From NCBI RefSeq assembly GCF_000447295.1, contig NZ_KE650771.1, positions 4,683,451 through 4,747,450 of the forward strand: 64,000 nucleotides of DNA. The letters run 5' to 3'. Positions 53,262 through 62,505 of the stretch are shown one piece after another (positions within the stretch are counted from its first letter, which is position 1; each line of letters opens with the position of its first letter). Origin of the DNA: Fischerella sp. PCC 9431. Lineage in GTDB: Bacteria; Cyanobacteriota; Cyanobacteriia; Cyanobacteriales; Nostocaceae. Below the pieces are notes generated by a model that did no database searches, was not told where the DNA came from, and worked only from the letters and a program-made list of their open reading frames with translations. The position numbers and the translations under genes were made by a program.

Positions 53262-53765
53262 TTATTGTTGAAGATGATTATTTAAGATATTCTCCACAGT
53301 TGCGATCGCCTGACTGACATTCTCAACTACATAAATATTTGTTGGCGATAGTTTTTTGAAAAACATTTTGCTTTCATCGTCGTCATTTAATAAAATTACT
53401 TGCTTGTTTGCTTTCAAAGCTAGCGCTACTTCCGAAGCTGTTCCCGCACCCATTCCACAAGCAATCACAACATCTGAGGACAGAACATTAATATTATTGC
53501 GAGCATTGCCCATATCAGTGAAAATTGCAATATCCACTGCTTCTGAAATGTCTTTTTGATTTTCTCTGGGTAAAATACCAATTGTTAAGCCATTAGCAGA
53601 CTTTGCACCCTTGTTGACTGCATCCATTACTCCAGCATTTCTACCGCCAGTCAGTAAAGTCCATCCGCGTTGAGCAATTAATTCACCTAATTTATAGGCA
53701 TTTCTGATATCTGTTGCTGTTGCTTTTTCTCCAGAACCCATCACCCCAATAATGATTTGCCGCAT
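53262..53765 (-). CDS. SLOG/TIGR00725-type nucleotide-binding protein
   Basis: 167 residues from ATG (a TTG one codon upstream is less likely). Rossmann-like with MRQIIIGVMGSGE, GWTLLTGGRNAGVMDAV, GILPRENQ and the CGMGAGTASEVALAL loop. It belongs to the TIGR00725 / LOG-like superfamily, distinct from the LOG gene at 26117, and lacks the PGGxGTxxE signature. Such proteins are usually called hypothetical or putative nucleotide-binding. It is convergent with the Coq4-like gene (8-bp gap) and 33 bp before the polysaccharide flippase stop. Confidence 0.75.
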   Translation of the reverse strand: MRQIIIGVMGSGEKATATDIRNAYKLGELIAQRGWTLLTGGRNAGVMDAVNKGAKSANGLTIGILPRENQKDISEAVDIAIFTDMGNARNNINVLSSDVVIACGMGAGTASEVALALKANKQVILLNDDDESKMFFKKLSPTNIYVVENVSQAIATVENILNNHLQQ

Positions 53766-53797
53766 CAATATCTACCTGTAAATCAAACTCATCTATT

Positions 53798-55138
53798 TTA
53801 GAATAATGATTGAATCGGTAGACCAAATCCCCAAGCATTTCTGATGATTAAAAATAAAGCTAATACACCAACAAAAAAAGCAGTGGTTTGAAAATCTTGC
53901 AGCAAACACGAAAGTTTTTCCCGCCAGAGTCCATAAAGGTTTACTATGTATAAAGGCAAATCACTAAATGCAATGACAATAATTGCTCCTAAAACGTCAA
54001 AGCTTTGATAGGCTAAAGGTACACCCAAAGCGATGATTCCAAATCTCGCAAAATTGCTCTGGGCTGAATACAAAGGTTTACCAATTGCTAACAGAGCAGG
54101 ACTAGTAGTGTAAAATAGCAAAGAAAACCAAATGCCACTACACAAAATAGGCATCATCCAAGTTGCAGCAGCGTATCTTCGATCATATAAAAATGAAACT
54201 ACTAAATCTCCCACAGTGATTAATACTGCCAAAATAATTGCAGATGCTAATAATATTAATCGCCGTTGAGGAAGAATTTTTTGCCGCAAACTCGCCCTTG
54301 GTAAGTGAGATTGTTGGGAGATTGCAGGAAAAATCACTCTAAAGCTCAGTTGTCTAATCACATCACGAGGGATACTAGCTAAAGTATACGCTACTGTATA
54401 CACACCTAAGATTTCAAATGATAATAACTTAGCCAAAACTAGGCGGTCAGTTTGTTCAGCAGCAAACATTAATGTTGATGCAATAAACATCCATTTACTA
54501 AAAGAAAGAATTTCTTTAACTGCTTTTTTATCCCATTCAAAGCGATTAGAATATTTTGGAATTAACCAGTAGCTACTAACTAATTTATATATTCCTGAAA
54601 TGACTATGGCGATACTTAAAGACCAGATATTTGGATGCAACCAAACTAAGAATATTAAAGTTGAGTAATAACATACCTGAAAAAGCAATTCATAAATGGA
54701 AAGTTTACCCAATTTCATCTGACGATGAAGAGTGTGTAAACTAGTAGAATTAAAGCCTTCAAGAAAGGAAGTAAATACAACAATGGGAATTAGCCATAGT
54801 AGACGTTGGTCGTCATAAAAATGGGCAATGGGAAAAGCCAGAATTATACCCAGAATCCAAATTACTGCGCCACGAACTACTTGCAGAGTCCAAATAGTAT
54901 TGAGAAAAGTCGGTTCATCGCCTCTTTTATTGTTAATTATATTTTGAGCAACACCAATATCTGAAAATAATTCCAAACCCATTCTTAAAGTATTTACCAA
55001 AGCCATCAAACCAAAAAACTCTGGTTGTAGGAGGCGAGTCAAAATTAAATTATTGCCAAATCGTAGGATTTGAATACTTCCGAAACCCAGAATCGTCCAA
55101 ATGGCTCCACGAATAGCCAGTTTTTTTATAGATGTCAT
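53798..55138 (-). CDS. polysaccharide flippase (Wzx/MATE-type)
   Basis: 446 residues with about 12 hydrophobic segments. The pattern IRGAIWTILGFGSIQILRFG at the N-terminus and SVTLASIPRDVIRQLSFRV-type loops are those of lipopolysaccharide/exopolysaccharide flippases. It moves lipid-linked glycan repeat units across the inner membrane. It is the distal gene of the minus-strand glycan cluster, 51 bp after a GT4 gene. Confidence 0.85.
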   Translation of the reverse strand: MTSIKKLAIRGAIWTILGFGSIQILRFGNNLILTRLLQPEFFGLMALVNTLRMGLELFSDIGVAQNIINNKRGDEPTFLNTIWTLQVVRGAVIWILGIILAFPIAHFYDDQRLLWLIPIVVFTSFLEGFNSTSLHTLHRQMKLGKLSIYELLFQVCYYSTLIFLVWLHPNIWSLSIAIVISGIYKLVSSYWLIPKYSNRFEWDKKAVKEILSFSKWMFIASTLMFAAEQTDRLVLAKLLSFEILGVYTVAYTLASIPRDVIRQLSFRVIFPAISQQSHLPRASLRQKILPQRRLILLASAIILAVLITVGDLVVSFLYDRRYAAATWMMPILCSGIWFSLLFYTTSPALLAIGKPLYSAQSNFARFGIIALGVPLAYQSFDVLGAIIVIAFSDLPLYIVNLYGLWREKLSCLLQDFQTTAFFVGVLALFLIIRNAWGFGLPIQSLF

Positions 55139-55189
55139 ATTTTCAATTAATAATAGATTGTTTATTTAAATTATTTAAATATTTATTGC

Positions 55190-56404
55190 CTATTTTTTTG
55201 CATTCTCAATACTAGACTGAAATAGGGTTGCTAAGTGACCAGCCTCAATCACAGCATTGTGCTGTTGAACAATTCGTTTTCGCCCTTCAATTCCCATCTG
55301 TTCTAGCTTTTCTCTCGGTAACTGCAATGCTTTTCGCATAGCTACCACTAATGCTTCAACTGAGCCGGATGGAACCAGCCAACCGCAAACACCCGATTCA
55401 ACTAGTTCAGGAATTCCAGCAATGTAAGTACTGACGACCGGACGACCAAGTGCTAAAGCTTCCATCAGTACTACTGGCAAACCTTCAGCAAAGCTAGGTA
55501 ACACCATTGCTCGTGCAGCCAGGATATGTTGACGAACCTCAGCATTACTAGCCCAACCGATGATTTCGACAAAATCTTGCAGTCCAAATTGAGCGATCGC
55601 ATTTTCGATCTCATCGCGCAGGGGACCATCACCTACCAACACCAACTTAAACTGCAAACCCTCGGCTGCTAATTTACCTGCTGCATCTAATAATATTAAA
55701 TGTCCCTTTGCCTTACACAGTCTAGCAACACAGACTAAGCGTGGCTCTTTTGGTATACCAATTGGTGAGAGAGCCAAAAATCCATCATCTACACCACAAT
55801 GAACTACATGAATTTTAGACCACAGCGATGGCGGACACCACCGATATAGCTGACTCTTGCCGAAAGAACTAACTGTAACTACAAAAGCAGCACGCTTAAC
55901 TTTTTCTACCAAGGCGAGAGAATTAACAGCATCAAACTCTTCAGGGCCGTGAATAGTAAAACTGTAGGGTGGAGCGCCAAGTACATGACACAACATCGCT
56001 ACGGTAGTGGGATTTGTCCCAAAGTGAGCATGAATATGAGCTACACCTGTGTTGATCAACCAACGTAAAAGAACACAAGCCTCAGCTAAATAGATGAGAT
56101 GATAGAAAACACCTCGTTGTGAACGCCAACCGAGCCTGAAAGTTAGCCACAAGGCTTGTTGGAAATTAGTTGGTCTAGTGACAGCAACTTGAAGTAAAGC
56201 AATAAGCAAACGTACTATCCCAATTTCTAAGACTACCCTAGTCTTGCCTAACTCTAATTTGTCCGCTTCATCAACCAAATCTATATTGCAAGAACGAATT
56301 GTAAATCGCTGGATTTTGATACCTTGTGTCTCTAAAGAAGCAATTTCACGTCGAATGAAACTGTGGCTGATCTTAGGATACTGATTGATTAAGTAGGCGA
56401 TCAT
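55190..56404 (-). CDS. GT4-family glycosyltransferase
   Basis: 404 residues. GT-B fold with an N-terminal domain (MIAYLINQYPKISHSFIRREI), then HIHAHFGTNPTTVAML and FTIHGPEEFDA, and a C-terminal donor-binding region LVCVARLCKAKGHLILLDA, GDGPLRDEIE, LPSFAEGLPVVLMEALALGRPVVST, as in GT4 enzymes of exopolysaccharide assembly. A retaining sugar transfer to a lipid-linked acceptor is expected. The sugar is unknown. Confidence 0.9.
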   Translation of the reverse strand: MIAYLINQYPKISHSFIRREIASLETQGIKIQRFTIRSCNIDLVDEADKLELGKTRVVLEIGIVRLLIALLQVAVTRPTNFQQALWLTFRLGWRSQRGVFYHLIYLAEACVLLRWLINTGVAHIHAHFGTNPTTVAMLCHVLGAPPYSFTIHGPEEFDAVNSLALVEKVKRAAFVVTVSSFGKSQLYRWCPPSLWSKIHVVHCGVDDGFLALSPIGIPKEPRLVCVARLCKAKGHLILLDAAGKLAAEGLQFKLVLVGDGPLRDEIENAIAQFGLQDFVEIIGWASNAEVRQHILAARAMVLPSFAEGLPVVLMEALALGRPVVSTYIAGIPELVESGVCGWLVPSGSVEALVVAMRKALQLPREKLEQMGIEGRKRIVQQHNAVIEAGHLATLFQSSIENAKK

Positions 56405-56464
56405 TCCAACACCTCTTGATAATTCATCAGATTTCTAGTCGGCGCTGTCTTCGCTGAAACGCTG

Positions 56465-57757
56465 TCACCAATTTGAAGCAGAGGTTGTTACTATTTCATA
56501 TTTTTTCAGAGAAACTTGATTTTCGGGAAAATTGGGACGAATTGGTTCTACATGACCTTTCAACGCACTTGTCATGAGGCAATATAGTCGTGCAACTTCG
56601 TAGTGAATGTTAAAGTCTTTTTCTACTTTGGCTCGACCTGCTTGACTAAATGTAATCCTCAGCAAATGATTATTCAGCAATTTTTCTATACGCTCTGCTA
56701 ATATATTTGGTTCACCTGGTGGAACTAAGTAACCATTAACACCATTTTCGACTAATTCACTAATACCTGCTATCTGGGTAGCAACTACAGGTACACCAGC
56801 AGCCATAGCTTCCATTAAGACTACTGGTATTCCTTCGGCAAAGCTAGACATTACAAAAACATCTGTTTGCTGAAAATAGTTGCGTACCTCAGCCTGAGAT
56901 TTATAACCAACAAAATTGACGTTTTCAGTTAATTTCAACTGGAAGGTCAATTGTTTCAGCTTTTGACGATCTGGACCATCACCGACGATTGTTAAAACAA
57001 TATCTGGATGAGTTTGTTTTAATAAAGCTAGACTTTCAAGTAAAATTGGTAGTCCTTTCGCCTCCGCTAATCGCCCTACAAACAGTAGGCGTTTTCCTGA
57101 TTCTTTGTGAGAAACTACATTAAATAATTCTGGCTCAATCCCGCAATGAATGATATGCATTCGATTCCACTTTTCAGTGGGTGCAAAAATCATCCCTTGA
57201 CTACGAGCGTAGTAACTAATACAACAAACAAATAGCGATCGCTTGATTTTTTCATCTAGTCGCCATTGATAGGGACGCAGGAATATATATGGTCCATGAA
57301 GTGTAAAACTATAAGTAAAACCACCCATTTCAGCCGCCAGCATCGCCACAGTACCACTAGCTTCAGCAATGTGGTTGTGCAGATGCTCGATTTGTCTATT
57401 TTTAATTTGTTGAGCTAAAATACCTGCTTCTAAGAAATAGAAAAATTGATATAAACCACCCCGCAATCCTGGTTGACTAGTTGTAAATGCAAGTTTGATG
57501 GTTTTGAGATATCTTTTGGGGAAAGCTAACAATAAACTCAGATGTGCCAAAAGTAAATGAATTGGGTTTGGAGGCAAAATATAGAAAGTGCGATCGCGTT
57601 CTTGTTTCTGTTCTGCTCCAACTATATGTTCATCATCCGTGCGACGAACAGAAAATGTATGTACCTCTACACCCATTTCTCGCAGAGTTGCGACTTCTCG
57701 CTGGATAAAGGTGTCTGTTGCTCTGGGATATTCCCCAGTTAGATAAGCAATACGCAT
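56465..57757 (-). CDS. GT4-family glycosyltransferase
   Basis: 430 residues from the ATG opening MRIAYLTGEYPRATDTFIQRE. An extension of 6 codons upstream into AATTCAA heptads is not used. The donor-binding region has LFVGRLAEAKGLPILLESL, GDGPDRQKLK, VMSSFAEGIPVVLMEAMAAGVPVVAT. It is related to the neighbouring GT4 gene, so two successive sugars are likely added by these paralogues. Confidence 0.9.
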   Translation of the reverse strand: MRIAYLTGEYPRATDTFIQREVATLREMGVEVHTFSVRRTDDEHIVGAEQKQERDRTFYILPPNPIHLLLAHLSLLLAFPKRYLKTIKLAFTTSQPGLRGGLYQFFYFLEAGILAQQIKNRQIEHLHNHIAEASGTVAMLAAEMGGFTYSFTLHGPYIFLRPYQWRLDEKIKRSLFVCCISYYARSQGMIFAPTEKWNRMHIIHCGIEPELFNVVSHKESGKRLLFVGRLAEAKGLPILLESLALLKQTHPDIVLTIVGDGPDRQKLKQLTFQLKLTENVNFVGYKSQAEVRNYFQQTDVFVMSSFAEGIPVVLMEAMAAGVPVVATQIAGISELVENGVNGYLVPPGEPNILAERIEKLLNNHLLRITFSQAGRAKVEKDFNIHYEVARLYCLMTSALKGHVEPIRPNFPENQVSLKKYEIVTTSASNW

Positions 57758-57855
57758 ATTAAATTCAAAATTCAAAATTCAAAATTCAAAATTGGGAAGA
57801 GAAGTTTGTAGTGAGGACTTTAGTCCTCATATGAGCGCTGAAGCGCTCACTACAA
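57758..57855. repeat. AATTCAA heptads and palindromic repeat between GT4 and SDR genes
   Basis: Heptads AATTCAA at 57760-57793, followed by AGTGAGGACTTTAGTCCTCA and GAGCGCTGAAGCGCTCACTACAAA hairpins, overlapping the 3' end of the SDR gene by a few bases. Related to the dispersed repeat at 30450. Confidence 0.7.
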
Positions 57856-58887
57856 ACCCAGCAAAGTTGGTGAAACTTGGACATCTAATAAATCAATATC
57901 GCTACAACTACGTTCTAGAGCAGTAATTAGTGAATACTTTGGTTTCCAGTGCAGTACTTGCTGGGCGCGAGTGTTGCTGTAGTGTAGCGGTTTGAAGCGA
58001 GCGTGCAATCTTGCTGGGATGAAAATGTGAGGTAGTTTGATTTTGCCAGCCAAAAGCGATTGATTACACAGCCAAATTGTATGAGTCAGCAGGCGCATGA
58101 GTGTCCAGCTAATTGTAATTGTATGAGGTGAGTCTGGCATCATTTTTGCCAATTGATTAACATACACACTCTGAGTTGGCAAATCATCATCAACAATATT
58201 GAGAGTTTTACCAATAGAACCCTCAGTTTCAACAGCATTGATGATCGCTGCTGCACAGTTTTCTACATAAGTCAGAGGTATTTGGCTATTATTACCAATG
58301 CGAATCCATAGGCGATCGCTCACCTTCACACCCAAAAGAGCATTCCACAAATGCGATCGCCCGTAAATCATCCCAGGGCGGATAATTGTCACCTTTCCAC
58401 CATTTTTTGCCTCAAAGTTACGCACAATCTGTTCTTGCATCAGCTTAGTCTGGGTATAGATATCCCGCATTGCAGGTTGATGCTCAATGGGTGAATCTTC
58501 AGTGATAGTTGCACCAGAATCAATTTGTAGGTAGTCATACACTGAAAAGCTACTAATAGCCACCAATCGCCACACCCCAGATGCAACCATCGCTTTGAGT
58601 AAGTTCTTTGTTGCTACAACAGTATTAGCATACTGGGTAGTAAAATCGCCTTTTGTGGCTGCTGCTATATGCAGTACGACATTTACACCTTGCAATGCAG
58701 CGATCAAGTTATCTGGTTTTTGGAGTAAATCTATGTGGACTAACTCTAATCCTGGATGATTGCACCAAGGTAAATCGGTAATAATTGTTGGTCTGACAAC
58801 AGCGCGCACCTGAAATCCGCGTCGCAGTGCTTCAGCAACAGTATATTGTCCGAGAAAACCGGATGCTCCTGTTATTAGTAATTTCAT
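57850..58887 (-). CDS. NAD-dependent epimerase/dehydratase (extended SDR)
   Basis: 345 residues. N-terminal ITGASGFLGQYT Rossmann motif, a catalytic YTQTK (YxxxK), and SSFSVYDY nearby. It resembles nucleotide-sugar or sterol-type SDRs. Probably makes or modifies a sugar nucleotide for the cluster, specificity unknown. Its 3' end overlaps a palindromic repeat. The ATG start MKLLITGASGF is typical. Confidence 0.85.
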   Translation of the reverse strand: MKLLITGASGFLGQYTVAEALRRGFQVRAVVRPTIITDLPWCNHPGLELVHIDLLQKPDNLIAALQGVNVVLHIAAATKGDFTTQYANTVVATKNLLKAMVASGVWRLVAISSFSVYDYLQIDSGATITEDSPIEHQPAMRDIYTQTKLMQEQIVRNFEAKNGGKVTIIRPGMIYGRSHLWNALLGVKVSDRLWIRIGNNSQIPLTYVENCAAAIINAVETEGSIGKTLNIVDDDLPTQSVYVNQLAKMMPDSPHTITISWTLMRLLTHTIWLCNQSLLAGKIKLPHIFIPARLHARFKPLHYSNTRAQQVLHWKPKYSLITALERSCSDIDLLDVQVSPTLLGL

Positions 58888-58990
58888 ACACGAAAAGTAA
58901 GCGTATTTTTACAGTTGTATATTTCTAGCTTGTAGAGACGCGATGAATCGCGTCTTGAATAAGCGATCGCACTCAAGTTTGTCTCGAATG

Positions 58991-60217
58991 TTATTTTGCC
59001 CAAGACATTGGTTCAATTGGCTCAAATGTGGTTCTCAATTGATAAGGAGAGTTTGTGTTGAGGGAATTTTGAATTGCCAGCACAATTTCATTATTGTGCA
59101 GAGAAAATTCAGCTGATAATCGACAAGGACGATTTTCAATGATTGCAGAGGCCATATCTGCGACACCTCGGCAGAAATCCATTTTCTGCGCGCCTTTATA
59201 CTTAAAGTGGGGAGCAGGTTTGACCAGTGGATAATTTTGCTTCCAAATACCTTCAAATCTCTTGCGGCGAATGTTGATACTGCGCCTGATATAAATTGGC
59301 GCTCCGTAATACCAACAATCATGTATGCCAAGTGTACCTGTATCACCAATAATCTTTAAAGAATGGTCATGGGGTGCAACAATACTGCAAGTTAATCTGG
59401 CAACTACACCGGAGGCAAATTGAATACAGGCTACGGAAAAATCTGGAGCTTTAACAGCTAACGCTACATTAGTTTGTTTGTCTGGAATTAGACAGGAGGA
59501 AAAGGCACTAACTGACTGTGCAGGACCAAAGAATGCTGTCAACCATGTGACATAGTAACCTGCGTGTTCTAACGTACATCCAACTGCAAATTCATCTTGA
59601 TAAGGCCAGGGAGTACCTGATGCACTCACCCACTTTTGATAAGGCATGAGGTGAACTAATCCATCATCCATTTCAGCATAGACAAGTCGAACTGTGCCAA
59701 TCTGATTTTCTCGCAGTGCTTTCCAAATAGTTTGAGCGGTTTCACTTAATAAACTGCATGGTGCTGAGGAAATATATAAATTTTGCTGTTGAGCCAAGTT
59801 GACTAGTTCCTCGGCTTGTGACATCTCCATTGCTAAAGGTTTCTCAGAATAAACGTGTTTACCTGCTTCTAGACAAGCTTTAGAAACAGAGTAGTGACTA
59901 CTGGGATTGGTTAAATTTAAGACGATATCAACTTGAGAATCATTCAGAAGTTCTTCTAGGGAACTATAAACACGAGGAATTGTATAATATGTAGCAAACT
60001 TAGATGCGCGATCGCTAATTCGATCCATTACTCCTAATATCTGTAATTGCGGATGTAGGGAAAGTGTTTGCAGGTAATAGTCTGCTACGTAGCCACAGCC
60101 AACAATAGCAATGGATTTTTTATATTGCTCATTTACATTTAGAGAGTGTGACTTGAGTTTTGCTTCCCCTGGTTTGATGACAATATGAGCAGCTTTGCTT
60201 AAAGTCTGAAGCAGCAT
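58991..60217 (-). CDS. Gfo/Idh/MocA-family oxidoreductase
   Basis: 408 residues. IAIVGCGYVADYY is the nucleotide-binding loop after a 30-residue leader, and the EKP motif lies in VYSEKPLAMEM. NAD(P)-dependent oxidation of a sugar or sugar nucleotide at C3 is usual. The ATG has AAGGAG about 9 nt upstream. Its start overlaps the stop of the upstream GT2 gene (TAATG, one shared base), a sign of translational coupling. Confidence 0.88.
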   Translation of the reverse strand: MLLQTLSKAAHIVIKPGEAKLKSHSLNVNEQYKKSIAIVGCGYVADYYLQTLSLHPQLQILGVMDRISDRASKFATYYTIPRVYSSLEELLNDSQVDIVLNLTNPSSHYSVSKACLEAGKHVYSEKPLAMEMSQAEELVNLAQQQNLYISSAPCSLLSETAQTIWKALRENQIGTVRLVYAEMDDGLVHLMPYQKWVSASGTPWPYQDEFAVGCTLEHAGYYVTWLTAFFGPAQSVSAFSSCLIPDKQTNVALAVKAPDFSVACIQFASGVVARLTCSIVAPHDHSLKIIGDTGTLGIHDCWYYGAPIYIRRSINIRRKRFEGIWKQNYPLVKPAPHFKYKGAQKMDFCRGVADMASAIIENRPCRLSAEFSLHNNEIVLAIQNSLNTNSPYQLRTTFEPIEPMSWAK

Positions 60218-61212
60218 TAAAATGCTCCTTTGTATTCCACTATAGTTGGCTGGCGATTTGAAAATTTATACAAGAAAAATTGGCTCTGACCAATTAATTG
60301 CGGGAATTTACCTAAAATACAAAATAAGCCATAGGCGATACCATCTTTTTGAGCAAAACCTCTACTCTGTGCATACTTGTAAGCTCGATAACCAGAGAAA
60401 AGATAAGCTAGAAGTAGTAACAGAATGCTGAATGCGTGAGTTGAGAAAAAAGTAGCGATCGCCAATAAAGGTAAAATCAAACTCCACACCCAAATCCGCA
60501 CACTTTCTTTTACCCAATGGCGTTCGGGACTGCGACCGTGTAGCCAAGCGCCTTCAGCATAAGCATGACCACTGCGAACTGAGCGTTTCCACCATTGACC
60601 AAAACGAGTCATTTGCCCATCATGCCATGTCATGTCTGCATCGAGACGCCAAATTTTGCCGCCAGTTTGTCGCAGACGCACACACAGTTCTGGTTCTTCA
60701 CCAGCGATCAATAATGGATTAAATCCCCCGACATTTTTCAAAGCTGTCACCCTGATCATTGAATCACCACCGCAGGCTTTAGCCTCGCCTACAGGAGTAT
60801 TCCATTCAATATTTAACAGGCCGTTATAAATAGAGTGTTCGGGAAATTCCTCCCGACGCCGACCACAGACCACCACGACTTCTGGATGAGTATCTAATTC
60901 ACGCGCTGCTGTTTCTAACCATCCGTCTACAATCCAACAGTCTCCATCTACAAACTGGACATATTCAACTTCTGGTTTAACTTGCAATAGATACTCAAAT
61001 CCTGCATTTCTTGCCCTAGCTGCGGTAAAGGGAATCGATAAATCGAGTTCGACAACATGAACTCCAAGCAAACTAGCCAGCGCCACACTTGTATCTGTTG
61101 ACCCAGAATCAACATAGACTACAGTTGTTTCTTTACCAATTACTGATAACAAACACTGCTGAAGACGCTTTCCTTCATTGCGTCCAATGACAACAACTCC
61201 AATTACTTGCAA
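60217..61212 (-). CDS. GT2-family glycosyltransferase with C-terminal membrane segments
   Basis: 331 residues starting at a TTG that has AGGAGG exactly 8 nt upstream, which decides the start. The GT-A core has VVVIGRNEGKRLQQCL, VDSGSTDTSVALA and QFVDGDCWIVDGW (DxD). Two hydrophobic segments near 245-270 lead to a C-terminal tail. It adds a sugar to a lipid-linked acceptor. It overlaps the polymerase gene upstream by 10 bp and the Gfo/Idh gene downstream by 1 base. Confidence 0.88.
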   Translation of the reverse strand: MQVIGVVVIGRNEGKRLQQCLLSVIGKETTVVYVDSGSTDTSVALASLLGVHVVELDLSIPFTAARARNAGFEYLLQVKPEVEYVQFVDGDCWIVDGWLETAARELDTHPEVVVVCGRRREEFPEHSIYNGLLNIEWNTPVGEAKACGGDSMIRVTALKNVGGFNPLLIAGEEPELCVRLRQTGGKIWRLDADMTWHDGQMTRFGQWWKRSVRSGHAYAEGAWLHGRSPERHWVKESVRIWVWSLILPLLAIATFFSTHAFSILLLLLAYLFSGYRAYKYAQSRGFAQKDGIAYGLFCILGKFPQLIGQSQFFLYKFSNRQPTIVEYKGAF

Positions 61213-62474
61213 ATTAAATACCTCCTTTCTTTTTGTTCTTGATACTCTCTATAGTTTTTTATTACCTTTGTTTTGCTAAGAGTAAAAGAAATTGTGATAA
61301 ATAAAACCCAATAAAGATTAGGTAAATATAATAAACAACTCTCTGTGATATTGTTTATAGCCAAAAAAATCAGATATATCAAAGGCCAAGTATCTTCGGG
61401 TTTTTTACTTGCATATCCTAACTTTAAAGCTCTCGCAAAAGTTATAAAATAACAAAATAAAAATAGTACTAAACCAATTAAACCAACATCAAGTGTCGTA
61501 TCAATAAAGCCATTATGACCATGAGGCGGAACCCAGCCTGTACCAATTGCTTGACTTGCTTCAATTGCGTAATTACTTTTAGGGGCCCAAAACGCACCGC
61601 GTCCATAACCTAAGAATGGTCTTTCCATTAATCGAGTCAATGCTATATTCCAAATAATTGTCCTTCCTGTAATCGTTGGATCTCTACCTAAACCAGTAAT
61701 TATTTCTACCCAATAAGTAAAAACTAGTAAGGAAACACATCCCAAAATGAGAATTCCAATATCTATATAAATCACGCTGACTTTTCCTCGCCAGCGAAAT
61801 TTTTTATAGAACATGATAATTAGTATAAGTATAAAAGAAAGAACTAGGGAAGTTCTAGAAGTCGAAAAAATCATAAATACTAATGACAAAAAAAGCCCAG
61901 ATATTCTATATATCAGTAAGGTATCTTTTGCTAAAGACAAAAAAGCTAACGAGCTTAAAACCATCATGCTGCCAAGATAGTTTTTATGTCCATACACTCC
62001 TTTCCAAGCTCCGGGATGATCCACCCAATGTCTACCTATACCAGGAAATGCATAGACAAAAACTAAGCTTAAAAACATACCTATTAATAGAGTATAGGTA
62101 ATAATTTTTATTTGCTCTTTCAAGCTAAATCGGATCGCAAAATATAAACCAAAATTGGTCATCATCAAGATATCCCTGGAGTTCAGAAAGGTATAGTCTG
62201 GGAAATCTGACCAGAGAAATGAAAAATAAGCGATCGCCGTTAATATAAACAGTACTTTGTTGCGATTGATGATAGCGATCGCATCTTGCCAAAAGAGAAA
62301 CACTAGAAAGGTAAATATTCCCCAAAGTGAGAATCTAATGAACGTGATCAATCCCTCAGAGAGGACTATACCCATTGATTGAGTACCAAATATCCCTGAG
62401 AAAAAGCTTAAGCCTGCAATCATCAAAACAATTTCGCCAAATCTCAGATATTTTTCTATATTGATTTTATTCAT
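61203..62474 (-). CDS. O-antigen ligase / polysaccharide polymerase-like (Wzy/WaaL)
   Basis: 423 residues with 10 or more hydrophobic segments. The large loop around WVPPHGHNGFIDTTLDVGLIG carries the His/Gly pattern of the O-antigen ligase (Wzy_C) family. PFLGYGRGAFWAPK is the recurring FxGxGxG-type loop before it. It would polymerise or ligate the glycan on the periplasmic side. The ATG opening MNKINIEKYLRFGE is chosen. Confidence 0.85.
   Translation of the reverse strand: MNKINIEKYLRFGEIVLMIAGLSFFSGIFGTQSMGIVLSEGLITFIRFSLWGIFTFLVFLFWQDAIAIINRNKVLFILTAIAYFSFLWSDFPDYTFLNSRDILMMTNFGLYFAIRFSLKEQIKIITYTLLIGMFLSLVFVYAFPGIGRHWVDHPGAWKGVYGHKNYLGSMMVLSSLAFLSLAKDTLLIYRISGLFLSLVFMIFSTSRTSLVLSFILILIIMFYKKFRWRGKVSVIYIDIGILILGCVSLLVFTYWVEIITGLGRDPTITGRTIIWNIALTRLMERPFLGYGRGAFWAPKSNYAIEASQAIGTGWVPPHGHNGFIDTTLDVGLIGLVLFLFCYFITFARALKLGYASKKPEDTWPLIYLIFLAINNITESCLLYLPNLYWVLFITISFTLSKTKVIKNYREYQEQKERRYLICK
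61221..61226 (-). promoter_or_regulatory. Shine-Dalgarno site deciding the TTG start of the GT2 gene
   Basis: CCTCCT on the plus strand is AGGAGG on the minus strand. It lies 8 nt upstream of the TTG (61210-61212) and inside the end of the polymerase gene, so the two genes are probably translated from one message. Confidence 0.75.
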
Positions 62475-62505
62475 TTTATATGCTGAAAATTTATAATATT
62501 TATTT